Shown: positions 24,532 to 35,717 of the stretch, one piece after another
How positions within the stretch are numbered: position 1 is the first letter of the stretch
Layout of the letters: each line of letters starts with the position of its first letter
Source of the DNA: Gaiellasilicea sp963765705
GTDB taxonomy: Bacteria > Actinomycetota > Thermoleophilia > Gaiellales > Gaiellaceae
Direction of reading: 5' to 3'
DNA: 64,000 nucleotides
Assembly (NCBI GenBank): GCA_963765705.1
Contig: CAVXXJ010000006.1
Span: 186,001-250,000, forward strand
Position numbers and translations under genes: made by a program
The notes under the pieces: generated by a model
Database searches by the model: none
The model's input: the letters and a program-made list of their open reading frames with translations, nothing else
What the model was told of the DNA's origin: nothing

Positions 24532-24860
24532 GCTGGCATCCCGCGGATCTTCCCACCCAGGACGTGCCAATGTAGGTGGAAGATCGTCTGGCCGCCGCCG
24601 GGACCGACGTTGACGAGCACGCGGTAGTCCTCGAGCCCGGCGTCCCGCGCGACCTCCGCGACGAATTCGAGCATGCGCTTCGACTCCTCGGCCGGGAACT
24701 CGGCGACGTCGCGGAACGTGTCGACGTGACGCTCGGGGAGGATCAGCAGATGGGTCTCGGCCTGCGGGTTGATGTCGCGGATCGCGACGAAGCCGTCCGT
24801 CTTCGCGACGTGGTCGCCCTCACGGGCGAGCTTGCAGAAGAGGCAGTCGTCAGGCGACAT
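24528..24860 (-). CDS. HIT family protein (histidine triad nucleotide hydrolase)
   Basis: 110 residues. The histidine triad HLHWHVLGG near the C-terminus is diagnostic, and CLFCKLAREG at the N-terminus carries the Cys pair typical of bacterial HinT-like proteins. The likely reaction is hydrolysis of AMP-lysine or other adenosine phosphoramidates. The start overlaps the mtaB stop by 11 bases. The cluster mtaB-HIT-yqeY is conserved in many Gram-positive genomes. Confidence 0.92.
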   Translation of the reverse strand: MSPDDCLFCKLAREGDHVAKTDGFVAIRDINPQAETHLLILPERHVDTFRDVAEFPAEESKRMLEFVAEVARDAGLEDYRVLVNVGPGGGQTIFHLHWHVLGGKIRGMPA

Positions 24861-26046
24861 CGGCGAGAATCCCCTCCTCGGTGACGGCGCGGCCCGTGAC
24901 GGGCACGAGCTCGCCGACCGGGCAGTCGACGAGCCAGGGCGAGTAGTCGGCGCCGTAGCCTCGGCCGGGCCGGTCGACGAGCACGACGTCGGCGCGCCCG
25001 ACCTTCTCCGCCCACCGCGCGCGGCACGCCTGATCCGAGAGCTCGCGCAGCCTGGCGCTCCGCTCCTTCTTCACCTCCGGCGGCACCGTGTCCTCGGCGG
25101 CCGTCCGCGTCCCCGGCCGGGGCGAGTACGGGAAGACGTGCACTTTGGTCAGCCGCGCGGCGCGCACGGTCTCGAGCGTCCGCTCGAACGCCGGCTCGTC
25201 CTCCGCGGGGAAGCCGACGATCACATCGGCGGTGAGGTTGAAGCCGGCGAGCGGCTCGAGCTTGCGGAGGTAGGTCTCGACGGAATAGCGGCGGGCCATC
25301 GCGCGAAGGACGCGATCGTCGCCGGATTGGAGCGGCACGTGCAGGTGCGGGCCGACGACGGGGGTCTCGCAGAGCGCCGCGACCAGTTCGTCGTCGACAT
25401 GGTTGATCTCGATCGAGGAGAGCCGCAGCCGCTCGACGCCCTCGATCGCCCCAGCCGCGCGGATCAGCGAGGCCAGCGTGTGGCCGGCGGCGCGGTCCCG
25501 GAAGCAGCCGAGATTGACGCCGGTGAGGACGATCTCGCGGTGACCCTGCGCGACGCGCTTGCGGATCTCGCCGAGCACGGCCTCGGCGCTGCGGCTGCGC
25601 GTCGCGCCGCGGACGAGCGGGATCACGCAGAAGGCGCACGAGAACGAGCAGCCGTCCTGGATCTTGACGAAGGCCCGCACCCGGTCGAGCTTCGCGTCCG
25701 CCTGCACGCAGCCGATCGCGCCCACATCGCCGGCGACGGCCTCGACGGCCTGCTCGATCTGGCCCGGGACGACCGTGACGTTCGCGGGCAACCCGGCGAA
25801 CGCCGTGTCCGAGAGCCGCGCGCCGCATCCGGTCACGTAGACGCGAGCGTGCGTGCGCGCCGCCCGCGAAGCGGCCTGGCGTGACTTCGCGAGGCCTTCG
25901 TTCGTGACGCAGCACGTGTTGACGACTGCGACGTCGCCTGGCCCTGCGACCTCGCGATGCCCGTCGCGGACGAGCCGCTCGCGCAGCGCCTGCGCGTCGG
26001 TCTGCGAGACCTTGCAGCCGAGAAAGCGGACCGAGAAGCTCGCCAT
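24850..26046 (-). CDS. mtaB: tRNA (N6-threonylcarbamoyladenosine(37)-C2)-methylthiotransferase MtaB
   Basis: 398 residues; a radical-SAM enzyme converting t6A37 to ms2t6A37 in tRNAs reading ANN codons. The N-terminal MTTase domain has its cluster cysteines (FLGCKVSQ, NTCCVTNEG, VTGCGARLS). The radical-SAM cluster is CSFSCAFC, the C-x3-C-x2-C motif. A short TRAM-like C-terminal end (RPGRGYGADYSPWLV) distinguishes it from MiaB. It is 12 bases downstream of prmA, in the dnaJ-prmA-mtaB order common in Firmicutes and actinobacteria. Confidence 0.92.
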   Translation of the reverse strand: MASFSVRFLGCKVSQTDAQALRERLVRDGHREVAGPGDVAVVNTCCVTNEGLAKSRQAASRAARTHARVYVTGCGARLSDTAFAGLPANVTVVPGQIEQAVEAVAGDVGAIGCVQADAKLDRVRAFVKIQDGCSFSCAFCVIPLVRGATRSRSAEAVLGEIRKRVAQGHREIVLTGVNLGCFRDRAAGHTLASLIRAAGAIEGVERLRLSSIEINHVDDELVAALCETPVVGPHLHVPLQSGDDRVLRAMARRYSVETYLRKLEPLAGFNLTADVIVGFPAEDEPAFERTLETVRAARLTKVHVFPYSPRPGTRTAAEDTVPPEVKKERSARLRELSDQACRARWAEKVGRADVVLVDRPGRGYGADYSPWLVDCPVGELVPVTGRAVTEEGILADVA

Positions 26047-26058
26047 GGGCGAGAAAGG

Positions 26059-26796
26059 CTAACGGCGTACGTGGAGGTCCGCAGCCCAGCCGCCGTCCTG
26101 GACGCGCCGCTCGATGCGGTAGCCGTCGAGCTCGGGGTCGTCCGAGACGAGGTAGCCGGAGGTGATCACGCGCGCCACCTGCAAGCGTGACCCCAGCGCC
26201 AGCACCGCCTCGGCGGCGATGTTCGCCAGCGCGAGGTCGGTCTCGAGCAACTCGTCGTCGCGCAGATCTGCCAGCCGAACGTCGATCGAGACACCGTTGT
26301 CGGCAGCGTTCCGCTCGCTCGCTTCGACCGCCTGCGGGTCGAAGTCGAACGCCAGCACCGGGGCGAAGCCGAGCTTGGCGGCCGCGATCGAGAGCACGCC
26401 GGAGCCGCAGCCGATGTCGAGGACACTGCCCCGCTCCTCGGCCTCGAGCAGCTCCAGGCAGAGTCGCGTCGTCGGATGCCCGCCGGTGCCGAACGCACGG
26501 CCCGGATCGATCACGACCGCGATCGCGTCGGCCTCCGGCTCCTCCCAGGGCGGGCCGATCCAGAGCCGGCCGACCCGGACGGGCTTGTGGAACTGCCGCC
26601 AGCGGTCCTCCCAGTCCGCCTCGACGTCGGCGACGGCTGCACCGCCGAACGCCTGCCAGATCCGCTCCTCGCCGGCCGCGTTCGTGTACGCCGCGATCTC
26701 GAGCCCGGCGGCGTTCTCGATCTCCTCGAAGCCCTCCGGGAAAAGCTCGAGCATCACGGCACGCGCCTGCTCGGCCCGGGCCGTGGGGACCGTCAC
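26059..26796 (-). CDS. prmA: Ribosomal protein L11 methyltransferase
   Basis: 245 residues. SAM-binding motif I VLDIGCGSGVLSIAAAKLG, motif II AFDFDPQAVEASERNA and the LALANIAAEAVL region correspond to PrmA. The G-T-G-G-H-P-T-T-R segment (FGTGGHPTT) just before motif I is a PrmA signature. It methylates L11 on lysines and the N-terminus. The N-terminal substrate-recognition domain is short, as in other actinobacteria. It is 20 bases downstream of dnaJ. Confidence 0.9.
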   Translation of the reverse strand: MTVPTARAEQARAVMLELFPEGFEEIENAAGLEIAAYTNAAGEERIWQAFGGAAVADVEADWEDRWRQFHKPVRVGRLWIGPPWEEPEADAIAVVIDPGRAFGTGGHPTTRLCLELLEAEERGSVLDIGCGSGVLSIAAAKLGFAPVLAFDFDPQAVEASERNAADNGVSIDVRLADLRDDELLETDLALANIAAEAVLALGSRLQVARVITSGYLVSDDPELDGYRIERRVQDGGWAADLHVRR

Positions 26797-26816
26797 CGAG
26801 ACTCGCTTGAGAAGGC

Positions 26817-27935
26817 TCAGCGGAGGGCGCTTCTGAGCTTCTCGAAGAAGCTCTCGTCGCGTCGGTACGTGTCCTCGCCGGAGAGCGCCTCGAAGCGGTC
26901 GAGCAGTTCCCGCTGCTCGTCGGTCAGGTTGCGTGGCACGGCCACGTTGACGAGCACGCGGTGGTCGCCGCGCCGCCCCGGGCGCTGCAGGACGGGCATC
27001 CCCTTGCCCCGAAGCACGCGGACCTCGCCCGGCTGCGTGCCCGGCGCGAAGTCGATTTCCGCATCGCCGTCGAGCGTCGGGATCGTGACCTGCGCCCCCT
27101 TCGCCGCCTGGACGATCGTCAGGTCGACGGACGCAAGGATGTCGTCCCCGTCACGCTCGAACCGCGAGTCGCGTGCGACGTGCACTTCCACATAGGCGTC
27201 GCCGGGCAGGCCGCCGCTCGCACCCGCATGGCCGGCGCCGGTGATCCGAATTCTCTGCCCGTCATGGATCCCCGCCGGGATCTCCACCTCGAGCTCGGTC
27301 TGCTGGAGCGTGCGTCCGGCACCGTCGCAGCCGATGCACGGCGTCTCGACGACGCTGCCCGTGCCGCCGCACGCGGCGCAGGCCTGGGTGCGCACGAACT
27401 CGCCGAAGACGCTGCGCGAAACCTGGCGCAGCTGCCCGTGGCCGCCGCACGTCACGCAGGTGACGCGCTCCGTCCCCGGCTCGGCGCCGTTGCCTTCGCA
27501 GCGCTCGCACGTGGCCGCGACGTCCACCTCGATCGCACGCTTGACGCCCGTCAACGCCTCTGCGAGCTCGATCGAGACGGAGAGACCCAGGTCGCCGCCG
27601 CGTGCGCGGCCGCCGCGATTGCGGCCGAAGAGATCGTCGCCGAAGAAGGCCGAGAAGATGTCGGTCAGGTTCGAGAGGTCGAAGTCGGCCGGCGTGTAGC
27701 CGCCGCGGCGGAGCCCGGCGTGCCCGTAGCGGTCGTAGAGCTGGCGTGTCTCCGCCTTCGAGAGCACCTCGTAGGCCTCCGCGACGGCGCGGAAGCGCTC
27801 CTGCGCGTCGGCCTCCTTGGACACGTCCGGGTGGAGCTCGCGGGCGAGCTTGCGGAACGCTTTCTTGATCTCGTCGTCGCTCGCGCCACGCGCGACGCCG
27901 AGCAGCTCGTAGTAGTCCCGTTCCGCCGTGGCCAT
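26817..27935 (-). CDS. dnaJ: Chaperone DnaJ (type I Hsp40)
   Basis: 372 residues from ATG 27935. The J domain (YYELLGVARGASDDEIKKAF) contains the HPD tripeptide. A Gly/Phe region follows (IFSAFFGDDLFGRNRGGRARGG). Four zinc-finger repeats appear as CERCEGNG, CVTCGGHG, CAACGGTG and CIGCDGAG, then the C-terminal substrate-binding domains. It stimulates DnaK ATPase. It is downstream of hrcA (22 bases), so this is a heat-shock operon without dnaK or grpE in the window. Confidence 0.95.
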   Translation of the reverse strand: MATAERDYYELLGVARGASDDEIKKAFRKLARELHPDVSKEADAQERFRAVAEAYEVLSKAETRQLYDRYGHAGLRRGGYTPADFDLSNLTDIFSAFFGDDLFGRNRGGRARGGDLGLSVSIELAEALTGVKRAIEVDVAATCERCEGNGAEPGTERVTCVTCGGHGQLRQVSRSVFGEFVRTQACAACGGTGSVVETPCIGCDGAGRTLQQTELEVEIPAGIHDGQRIRITGAGHAGASGGLPGDAYVEVHVARDSRFERDGDDILASVDLTIVQAAKGAQVTIPTLDGDAEIDFAPGTQPGEVRVLRGKGMPVLQRPGRRGDHRVLVNVAVPRNLTDEQRELLDRFEALSGEDTYRRDESFFEKLRSALR

Positions 27936-27957
27936 GCGAGCAAGCGTACCGGGGGCG

Positions 27958-28983
27958 TCAGTCCTCTTCGTACGCCGACTCGACAAGCCGTGAGAGCTCG
28001 AACGAGGCCGCCCGAACGGTGCGCACCGCCTTCGCGTAGTCCATCCGCACGGGTCCGAGCAGGCCGATCGTGCCGAGCGTGCGCGTCCGCAGCCCGTACG
28101 TCGCCCCGACGAGGGCGACGTCGTGCAGCCCGGGGTGGTCGAGCCCGACCCGGATGAACGGCCGCCGGGCGTCGAACGCGTCGTTCATCAGCTCCAGCAC
28201 CGCCGCGCGCTTCTCGAGCACGGCGAGGAGCCGCCGGCAGGCTTCGAGCTCGTCGGCGCGCACGTCGTCGAGCAGCGAGGCAGCACCGCCGACGTAGAGC
28301 GACTGCGCCGCGGGGGTGGAGAGCTCGACGAACGCGGGCCGCAGCGCATCGAGGAAGGCACGCTCGCCGGCCGAGAGGCTCGCGTCCTCGAACTGCTTCC
28401 GCACGAGGTGCGTTCCGAGCCCGACGCCCGTGAGGCGCTCGTTCAGGTACTCGTTCGCCCAGGCCGCCAGCCCCGGGTCGACGGGGGAGCTGAAGGTGAG
28501 CAGCTTCTTCGCGACCCCGCCCGTGGAGGTGATCGTCACGACCATGACCACCGACGGCTGGAGCAGCAGCACCTCGATGTGACGCACGGTCGCCGTCTCG
28601 TGCCCCGGCGCCGAGACGAGAGCGAGCAGTCGCGTCACCTGGCCGAGCATCTCGGTCGTCGACTGGAGCGCCGCCTCGACCTCGCTTCGCATCGAGGTCA
28701 GGTCGAGCGGGAAGCGCTCGGGGCGCAGCGTCTGGTGCGCGAGCACCTCGCTCGCATAGAAGCGGTAGCCGGAGTCGGTCGGGATGCGCCCGGCGGAAGT
28801 GTGCGGGTGCGTCAGCAGTCCGAGCGACTCGAGCTCGGCGAGCTCTCCCCGGACGGTCGAGGGGGAGACGCCGAGCCCAGAGCGGTCGACGACCGTCTTC
28901 GAGCCGACCGGCTCTCCCGTGGCGATGTACTCCTCGACGACCCGGCGAAGGATGTCGCGCTTCCGTGTGCTCAGTTCGTCCAT
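27958..28983 (-). CDS. hrcA: Heat-inducible transcription repressor HrcA
   Basis: 341 residues from ATG 28983. The N-terminal winged helix is clear (LSTRKRDILRRVVEEYIATG, then GSKTVV and VSPSTVRGELAELESLGLL followed by HTSAGRIPTDSGYRFY, the HrcA hallmark). The C-terminal region is the GAF-like dimerisation part. HrcA represses heat-shock genes at CIRCE elements. I could not find a CIRCE inverted repeat in the 73 bases upstream, so autoregulation is not shown here. Confidence 0.93.
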   Translation of the reverse strand: MDELSTRKRDILRRVVEEYIATGEPVGSKTVVDRSGLGVSPSTVRGELAELESLGLLTHPHTSAGRIPTDSGYRFYASEVLAHQTLRPERFPLDLTSMRSEVEAALQSTTEMLGQVTRLLALVSAPGHETATVRHIEVLLLQPSVVMVVTITSTGGVAKKLLTFSSPVDPGLAAWANEYLNERLTGVGLGTHLVRKQFEDASLSAGERAFLDALRPAFVELSTPAAQSLYVGGAASLLDDVRADELEACRRLLAVLEKRAAVLELMNDAFDARRPFIRVGLDHPGLHDVALVGATYGLRTRTLGTIGLLGPVRMDYAKAVRTVRAASFELSRLVESAYEED

Positions 28984-29056
28984 TTGCAGGGCAATCGTAC
29001 CGCGAGGCAAAGTTGCGCCCGTGAAGCCCGAGGCGGTCGCACGTACGGAGACGGTC

Positions 29057-29902
29057 ATGAATGCTGCGGCAGCTGCGTGGACGCCGGTCGCGAGCCGCGG
29101 CTACGCGCTCGGGGATCGCTGGCTCGTCCGATTCGACGACGGTAGGACCGTGTTCGCAAAAAGAGCGATCGACGAGCCGACCGCCGAGAACCTCAGAGCC
29201 GAGCGCAGTGTGTATGCGGCGGTGCGGGCCTCGTTCATGCCGCAGCTACTCGGCTGGGAAGACGGCGAGCGCCCCGTGCTCGTCCTCGAAGACATGTCCG
29301 CTGCCGACTGGCCCCCGCCCTGGTCGCCCGCGGCCGTCGACGCCGTCCTCGCCACGCTGAGTGACGTCGCAGCGACGCCCCCGCCGGCGGGCCTTCGGCG
29401 CCTCTCGGACGAGCCGCCGAGCGCCTGGGAGGAAGTCGCGCGTGACCCGGCGCCGTTCCTGCGACTTGGGCTCTGCTCCGCCGCGTGGCTGGCTGAGTCG
29501 TTGCCCGCACTGCTCGAGCACTCCGCTCCGGAGCTACTCGAGGGAGACGCGCTGCTGCACTTCGACGTGCGGAGTGACAACCTCTGCGTCAGGAAAGGCG
29601 AGGCTCTGCTCGTCGACTGGAACCTCGCGTGCGTCGGCCACCCGGCCTTCGACATCGCGTTCTGGCTGCCGAGCCTCGTCCTCGAACGCGGTCCGGCGAT
29701 CGAGGAGATCGAGGGGAAACGGCCGGACGTCGCCCGCTTCGCGCCGCTCGTCGCGGGCTTCTTCGCCGCACGGGCGGGCCTGCCGTCCCCCGCCGGTGCG
29801 CCCACGGTACGAGGCTTTCAGCTCGCGCAGCTCGAGGTGGCGCTGCCCTGGGCCGTCCGCGTGCTCGAGCTCCCGGAGCTCAGGCCAGCAGCTCGGCGGT
29901 GA
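29057..29902 (+). CDS. Aminoglycoside phosphotransferase/choline-kinase-like small-molecule kinase
   Basis: 281 residues from ATG 29057, preceded by GGAG six bases upstream; an in-frame GTG at 29021 is the alternative. The kinase fold is recognisable from the catalytic loop LLHFDVRSDNLCV (H-x-D-x4-N) and the metal-binding LLVDWNLACVGHPAFDIAFW. The N-terminal lysine may be FAKRAID. The substrate (antibiotic, amino sugar, choline or other alcohol) cannot be told. It sits on the plus strand between the hrcA and hemW genes, and its 3' end overlaps that of hemW by 23 bases. Confidence 0.8.
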   Translation: MNAAAAAWTPVASRGYALGDRWLVRFDDGRTVFAKRAIDEPTAENLRAERSVYAAVRASFMPQLLGWEDGERPVLVLEDMSAADWPPPWSPAAVDAVLATLSDVAATPPPAGLRRLSDEPPSAWEEVARDPAPFLRLGLCSAAWLAESLPALLEHSAPELLEGDALLHFDVRSDNLCVRKGEALLVDWNLACVGHPAFDIAFWLPSLVLERGPAIEEIEGKRPDVARFAPLVAGFFAARAGLPSPAGAPTVRGFQLAQLEVALPWAVRVLELPELRPAARR

Positions 29903-30977
29903 CGCCGCCGCCGAGGAAGCGTCCCCGTCGCGTCAACGTGAGGGTGCCGTCGCCGGCCTCGACGAGGCCGTGACCCTCGAGACGCGCGAGCGCGTCGCGA
30001 TCGAGAGCCGTGTCCAGCCCGGCGAGGAGCAGCGGCTCGTCGAGGCGGAGACCGAGCAGAACTCGCTCGCGCGCCTGGGTGTCGAGGTCGAGCGGCTCGG
30101 GCTCGCGCTGCTGGCCGCTCTCCGCGTTCGAGCGCGGCCAGGTAGCGGGGCAGGCTCGGCGCGTTCCGCCAGCGGGCGCCGGCAACGGTCGACACGGCGC
30201 CGACCCCGATCCCGAGGTAGTCGTGGCCGAGCCAGTAGCCGAGGTTGTGGTGGGCCCGCAGGTCGCGCTCGCCGTCCAGCCGGCAGAAGTTCGCGGTCTC
30301 GTACCAGCGATACCCGGCGCCGGTCAGCGATTCGACGACCCGCTCGAAGTAGTCCTCCATCGCATCGGCCTGCCGCTCGAGCTCGGCGCCGTGCGCGTGC
30401 GTGAAGCGGGTGCCCGGCTTCGCCTCGAGCTCGTAGCAGGAGAGGTGCTCCGGCTCGAGCGCGATCGCATCCCCGAGGTCGCGCTCGAGGTCGGCGGCGC
30501 TCTGGCCGGGGATGCCGTAGATCAGGTCGAGCGAGATGTTGTCGAAGCCGGCGTCGCGCAGCGTCCGTACCGCCGCGCGGACGTCCTCCGGGCGCGCGCG
30601 CCGCTCGAGCACCTCGAGCAGCTGAGGCTGGAAGCTCTGCGCGCCGAGCGAGATGCGATTGACGCCGTGCTCCCGGAGCAGCGCGGCGAGGCCCGGCGTG
30701 ACCGTCTCGGGGTTGGCCTCGACGGTCGTCTCGGCGGCGCGCGGCAGGCCGGCGAGCAGGCGGGCGAGCGCGGCGGGCTCGGTGACGGTCGGCGTGCCGC
30801 CGCCGAGGAAGATCGTGTCGACGTCGCCGAGCAGATCGCGCTCGAGCTCGAGCTCGGCGAGCAGCGCGTCGACGTAGGCGCCGTGGTCGCCGGCGTGGCC
30901 GACGACGGTGACGAAGTCGCAGTAGCCGCAGCGGTGCGCGCAGAACGGGAGGTGCACGTAGAGGTGGCGCGCGCCGC

Positions 30978-30981
<4 letters not shown>
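29880..30981 (-). CDS. hemW: Heme chaperone HemW-like radical SAM protein, frame interrupted once
   Basis: GTG start 30981 overlaps the lepA stop (GTGA). The radical-SAM motif CAHRCGYCDF is a C-x3-C-x2-C followed by the HemW-type Asp-Phe. The next blocks, LGGGTPT, TVEANPETVTPG, ISLGAQSFQ and DLIYGIPGQS, match HemW. After YLAALERGE the frame is lost, and the C-terminal domain (TQARERVLLGLRL, TLTLTRRGRFLGG) continues in another frame. Removing one base near 30108-30122 restores a 366-residue protein. It transfers heme or, in older annotation, was called coproporphyrinogen oxidase-like. Confidence 0.85.
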
Positions 30982-32768
<1,787 letters not shown>

Positions 32769-32773
32769 GCGTG

Positions 32774-34344
32774 TCAGCTCCGCCGGAAGCGGTCTCGCAT
32801 GGAGAGTAGCGCCGTCATCTCCGGCACCTTCAACGCGCGGCAGGCGAGCAGGTAGGCGACGCCGCCGGCGAGGAGCCCGGTGCCGAGCGATGCGATCTGC
32901 GCGAGCACCGAGCGACCGAGCGCCTCGTCGAGTGTCGTCCAGACGCCGTAAGACACCGCCGCGAGCAGCGATCGATGCCGCCGTGACGAGCAGGAACGAG
33001 CGCGTGGTCGACACCATCTCGATCCGGCCGATCCGGCGCCGGAGCGCGAAGAGCAGCATCGCGACGCCGGCGATGTTCGCGAGCGAGATCGCCAGCGGGA
33101 TCCCCCACGCCCCGACTCGGTAGAAGATCGCGTAGAGCGACGACGTTGAGCGCCAGGTTCGCGAGCGCGACGACGGTCGGGATCCACGGCGCCTGCAGGC
33201 TGAAGAAGCCGCGGTTCAGCATCAGCATCATCCCGTTGAAGGTGAGCCCGATCGAGAAGGCCGCAAGCGCGGCCGCGACCGCAGTGGTCTCGTCCGGATC
33301 GAAGGCGCCGCGCTCGTAGAGGAGGCGGACGATCGGCTCGGCGAGGACGACCGAGATCAGCGCGCAGGGAATCAGCAGGAAGTTGATCTGGCGGAGGCCG
33401 CGGGCGATCGTGTCGCGAACCCCGTCCATGTCGCCCCGCGTCGCGAAGCGGGCGAGCGTCGGGAAGAGCACCGTCGCGACCGCGACCGAGAACATCCCCT
33501 GCGGCAGCATGTAGATCCGGAACGCGTAGTCGATCGCCTTCGGCGCGAGCGTCGGGTCGATCCACCTGGCGGCGACGACGGTCCCGATGACGGCGTTGAC
33601 GTTGATCAGGCCGAGGCCGAGCATGACCGGCCCCATCAGCTTGAAGACCTGCTTGACCATCGGGTCCCGCAGGTCGAGCGCGAGCCGCAGCCTGCCGTCG
33701 CGGCCGCGCAGCCACGGCAACGGCAACAGCAGCTGGAGCACCGTGCCGGCGACGATCGAGCCTGCGTAGACGTAGAGCTTCGAGCTGTCGCTGTCGGCCT
33801 GCGGCACGCCGATCACGAGCCCGGCGATGATCGCGAGGTTCCAGAAGACGGGCGTCAACGCGGGGATCGAGAACTCGTCGTAGCTGTTCAGGATCCCGGT
33901 GACGATCCCGAAGAGGCCGAGCAGCACGACGATCGGGAAGAGGATCTGCGACAGCGTCACGGTCAGGTCGTCGTAGGCGTCGGTCAGCGGCGGCATCAGC
34001 AGCGGCGCCGCGAGGATGAAGAGGGCCGTGAGCCCGCCGACGAGCAGCAGGAAGAGCCAGAAGACGGTCGACGCGACCCGCCAGGCCCTCGCCCGCTCGC
34101 CCTTCTCGAGCAGCTCGCTGAAGACCGGCACGAACGCGGAGGAGAGCGCCGCGTCGGCGACGAGCGCGCGGACGAGGTTCGGGATCTGGAACGCGACCGT
34201 GAAGGCGTTGATCGGGCCGCGCGCGCCGAAGTAGTACGCCGGCGACCATTTCTCGGACAGTCCGAGCACCCGCGAGAGCCCGGTCGCGGCCGAGAAGATC
34301 GCCGTCGACCACGCGAGCCTCCGTCGTTCGGCTCGCTCTTCCAC
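32774..34344 (-). CDS. murJ: MurJ-type lipid II flippase, frame interrupted twice
   Basis: A multi-pass membrane protein (about 522 residues after correction) of the MVF/MurJ family. Early helices carry FSAATGLSRVLGLSEK and VAFQIPNLVRALVADAALSSAFVPVF, the family's hallmark N-terminus, where the Arg in helix 1 is needed for lipid II flipping. The frame changes near 33135-33146 (after NLALNVV, continuing AIFYRVGAWGIPLAISLA) and again near 32962-32974 (continuing LLAAVSYGVWTTLDEALG). Removing one base at each site gives a continuous protein. Start GTG 34344. An essential peptidoglycan gene, so true inactivation is unlikely. Confidence 0.88.
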
Positions 34345-34401
34345 GGGGCGAGTATAGGAGCGAGGGTCTGTCGGAAAGACTCTCTGCTAGCATCGTTCGC
34401 G

Positions 34402-34423
34402 CCCGCATTGCGGGTCTTTCTTC
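34402..34423 (+). promoter_or_regulatory. Leader hairpin directly before rpsT
   Basis: CCCGC (34402-34406), loop ATT, GCGGG (34410-34414), followed by the pyrimidine run TCTTTCTTC up to the rpsT start at 34427. No clear Shine-Dalgarno sequence lies between hairpin and ATG. The hairpin could be a weak attenuator or a translational control element; S20 synthesis is autoregulated in E. coli, but that mechanism has not been shown for this sequence. Confidence 0.35.
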
Positions 34424-34426
34424 GAC

Positions 34427-34699
34427 ATGGCGAACATTCAGCAACAGAAGAAGCGCAACCGGATCTCCGAGCGTCAGCGCGACGAGAACCTCCGCTACCG
34501 CTCCACGGTCAAGACGCTGACGAAGCGCCTCGAGGCCGCGGCGACCGGAAGCGACAAGGACGCGCTCGCCGCCGAGCATCTTCTGCTCGTGCGGACGGTC
34601 GACAAGGCCGCGTCGCGCGGGGCACTGCACAAGAACACGGCTGCGCGCAAGAAGGCCCGCGCCGCCCGCCTCGCCGCAGGCACCGACTCCGCCGCTTAG
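34427..34699 (+). CDS. rpsT: 30S ribosomal protein S20
   Basis: 90 residues, Lys/Arg/Ala-rich and helical, beginning MANIQQQKKRNRISERQRDE, with the typical S20 LRYRSTVKTLTKRLE and HKNTAARKKAR blocks. It binds 16S rRNA in the body of the 30S subunit. It is the only plus-strand gene between 29.9 and 41 kb. A hairpin lies immediately upstream. It is convergent with holA, with only three bases between stop codons. Confidence 0.95.
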   Translation: MANIQQQKKRNRISERQRDENLRYRSTVKTLTKRLEAAATGSDKDALAAEHLLLVRTVDKAASRGALHKNTAARKKARAARLAAGTDSAA

Positions 34700-34702
34700 C
34701 CG

Positions 34703-35704
34703 TTAACTCTCGGCGCTCAGGTCGATCAGGGCTCGCTGGAGCTCGAGATCGGGCGTCAGCTTGCTGCCGCCCTTGAGCGCGTGGTCGAGCGCCGCGAGGC
34801 GGACGACGCCGTCGCGGAGCTCCTCCTCGGAGAAGTTCGCCGCCTGCGCGAAGACCTTCTCGACGTAGAACGGATGCCGCTTCAGGCTCGACGCCGCGTC
34901 GCGCGGGCGAACGCCCTCGGCGGCCAGGCGCTGGCAGCGGCGCATGAACGCGAGGTGGTTGACGAGCGCGCCGGCGAGGCGCGGCGCCGTGTCACGGCGG
35001 GGGCGGCCCTCGCGCTCGAAGATCGTCTCGCTCGCGGCGAGCGTCCGCCCGGCGTCGCGCTGCGCCCAGGCGTCGGTGAGCGCGAACGTCGGCGTCTCGG
35101 CGACCGCGGCGACGAGCAGCTCGACCTCGTGCTCGCCGATCGGCTCGTCGCCGGCCCAGAGCGCGAGCTTGTCGATCTCGTTCGCGAGCTGGTGGAAGTC
35201 CTCGCCGACGAGGTGGATCAGCGCAGCGCAAGCGTCGGGCTCGGCACGCGCGCCCGCCTGGCGGAAGCGCTCTGCGACCCACTGGTTGACGTTCCGCTTC
35301 GCGACCTCGAACGCCAGCACCTCACCGGCCTTCGCGCAGGCCTTCGTCAGCGGCGCATCCTTCTTCAGCTCCTCGGCGACCAGCGCGAGCACCGTGCCGG
35401 GCGCCGGGGAGGCGAGGTACGCCTCGATCGCCTTCACGTCGGCGACCTTCCAGCCGTTCGCGAGCCTGCCCTCCGCGTTCCGGCGGCCGTCGACGCCCTC
35501 GACGACGACGAGCCTCGCGTCGCCGAAGAGGCTGCCGACGTTGCAGAGCGCGGCAGCCTCCTCGCCGGACACGTCCTGCGCGGAGACGAGCTCGACGGCC
35601 TCGGGCTCGAAGTGGCGCCGCAGCCGGCCGAGCGCCGTCTCGATCTTCGGGCGATCGCTCCCCGTGAGCAGGTAGACGGGCTTCAGGTCGGGCGACTCGG
35701 CCAC
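34703..35704 (-). CDS. holA: DNA polymerase III subunit delta
   Basis: 333 residues with the HolA layout: PVYLLTGSDRPKIETALGRL at the N-terminus, degenerate nucleotide-binding fold, KRNVNQWVAERFRQAG, the helical LVGEDFHQLANEIDKLALWAG segment, and a C-terminal collar domain (HPFYVEKVFAQAANFSEEEL). It is the clamp-loader subunit that opens the beta clamp. GTG start at 35704, 13 bases downstream of comEC, in the comEA-comEC-holA-(rpsT) order typical of Gram-positive bacteria. Confidence 0.92.
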   Translation of the reverse strand: MAESPDLKPVYLLTGSDRPKIETALGRLRRHFEPEAVELVSAQDVSGEEAAALCNVGSLFGDARLVVVEGVDGRRNAEGRLANGWKVADVKAIEAYLASPAPGTVLALVAEELKKDAPLTKACAKAGEVLAFEVAKRNVNQWVAERFRQAGARAEPDACAALIHLVGEDFHQLANEIDKLALWAGDEPIGEHEVELLVAAVAETPTFALTDAWAQRDAGRTLAASETIFEREGRPRRDTAPRLAGALVNHLAFMRRCQRLAAEGVRPRDAASSLKRHPFYVEKVFAQAANFSEEELRDGVVRLAALDHALKGGSKLTPDLELQRALIDLSAES

Positions 35705-35717
35705 GCCTCCACCCTAC

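Noticed and set aside
28984..29056. CIRCE element upstream of hrcA
   Set aside because: No TTAGCACTC-N9-GAGTGCTAA-like inverted repeat could be found in this gap.
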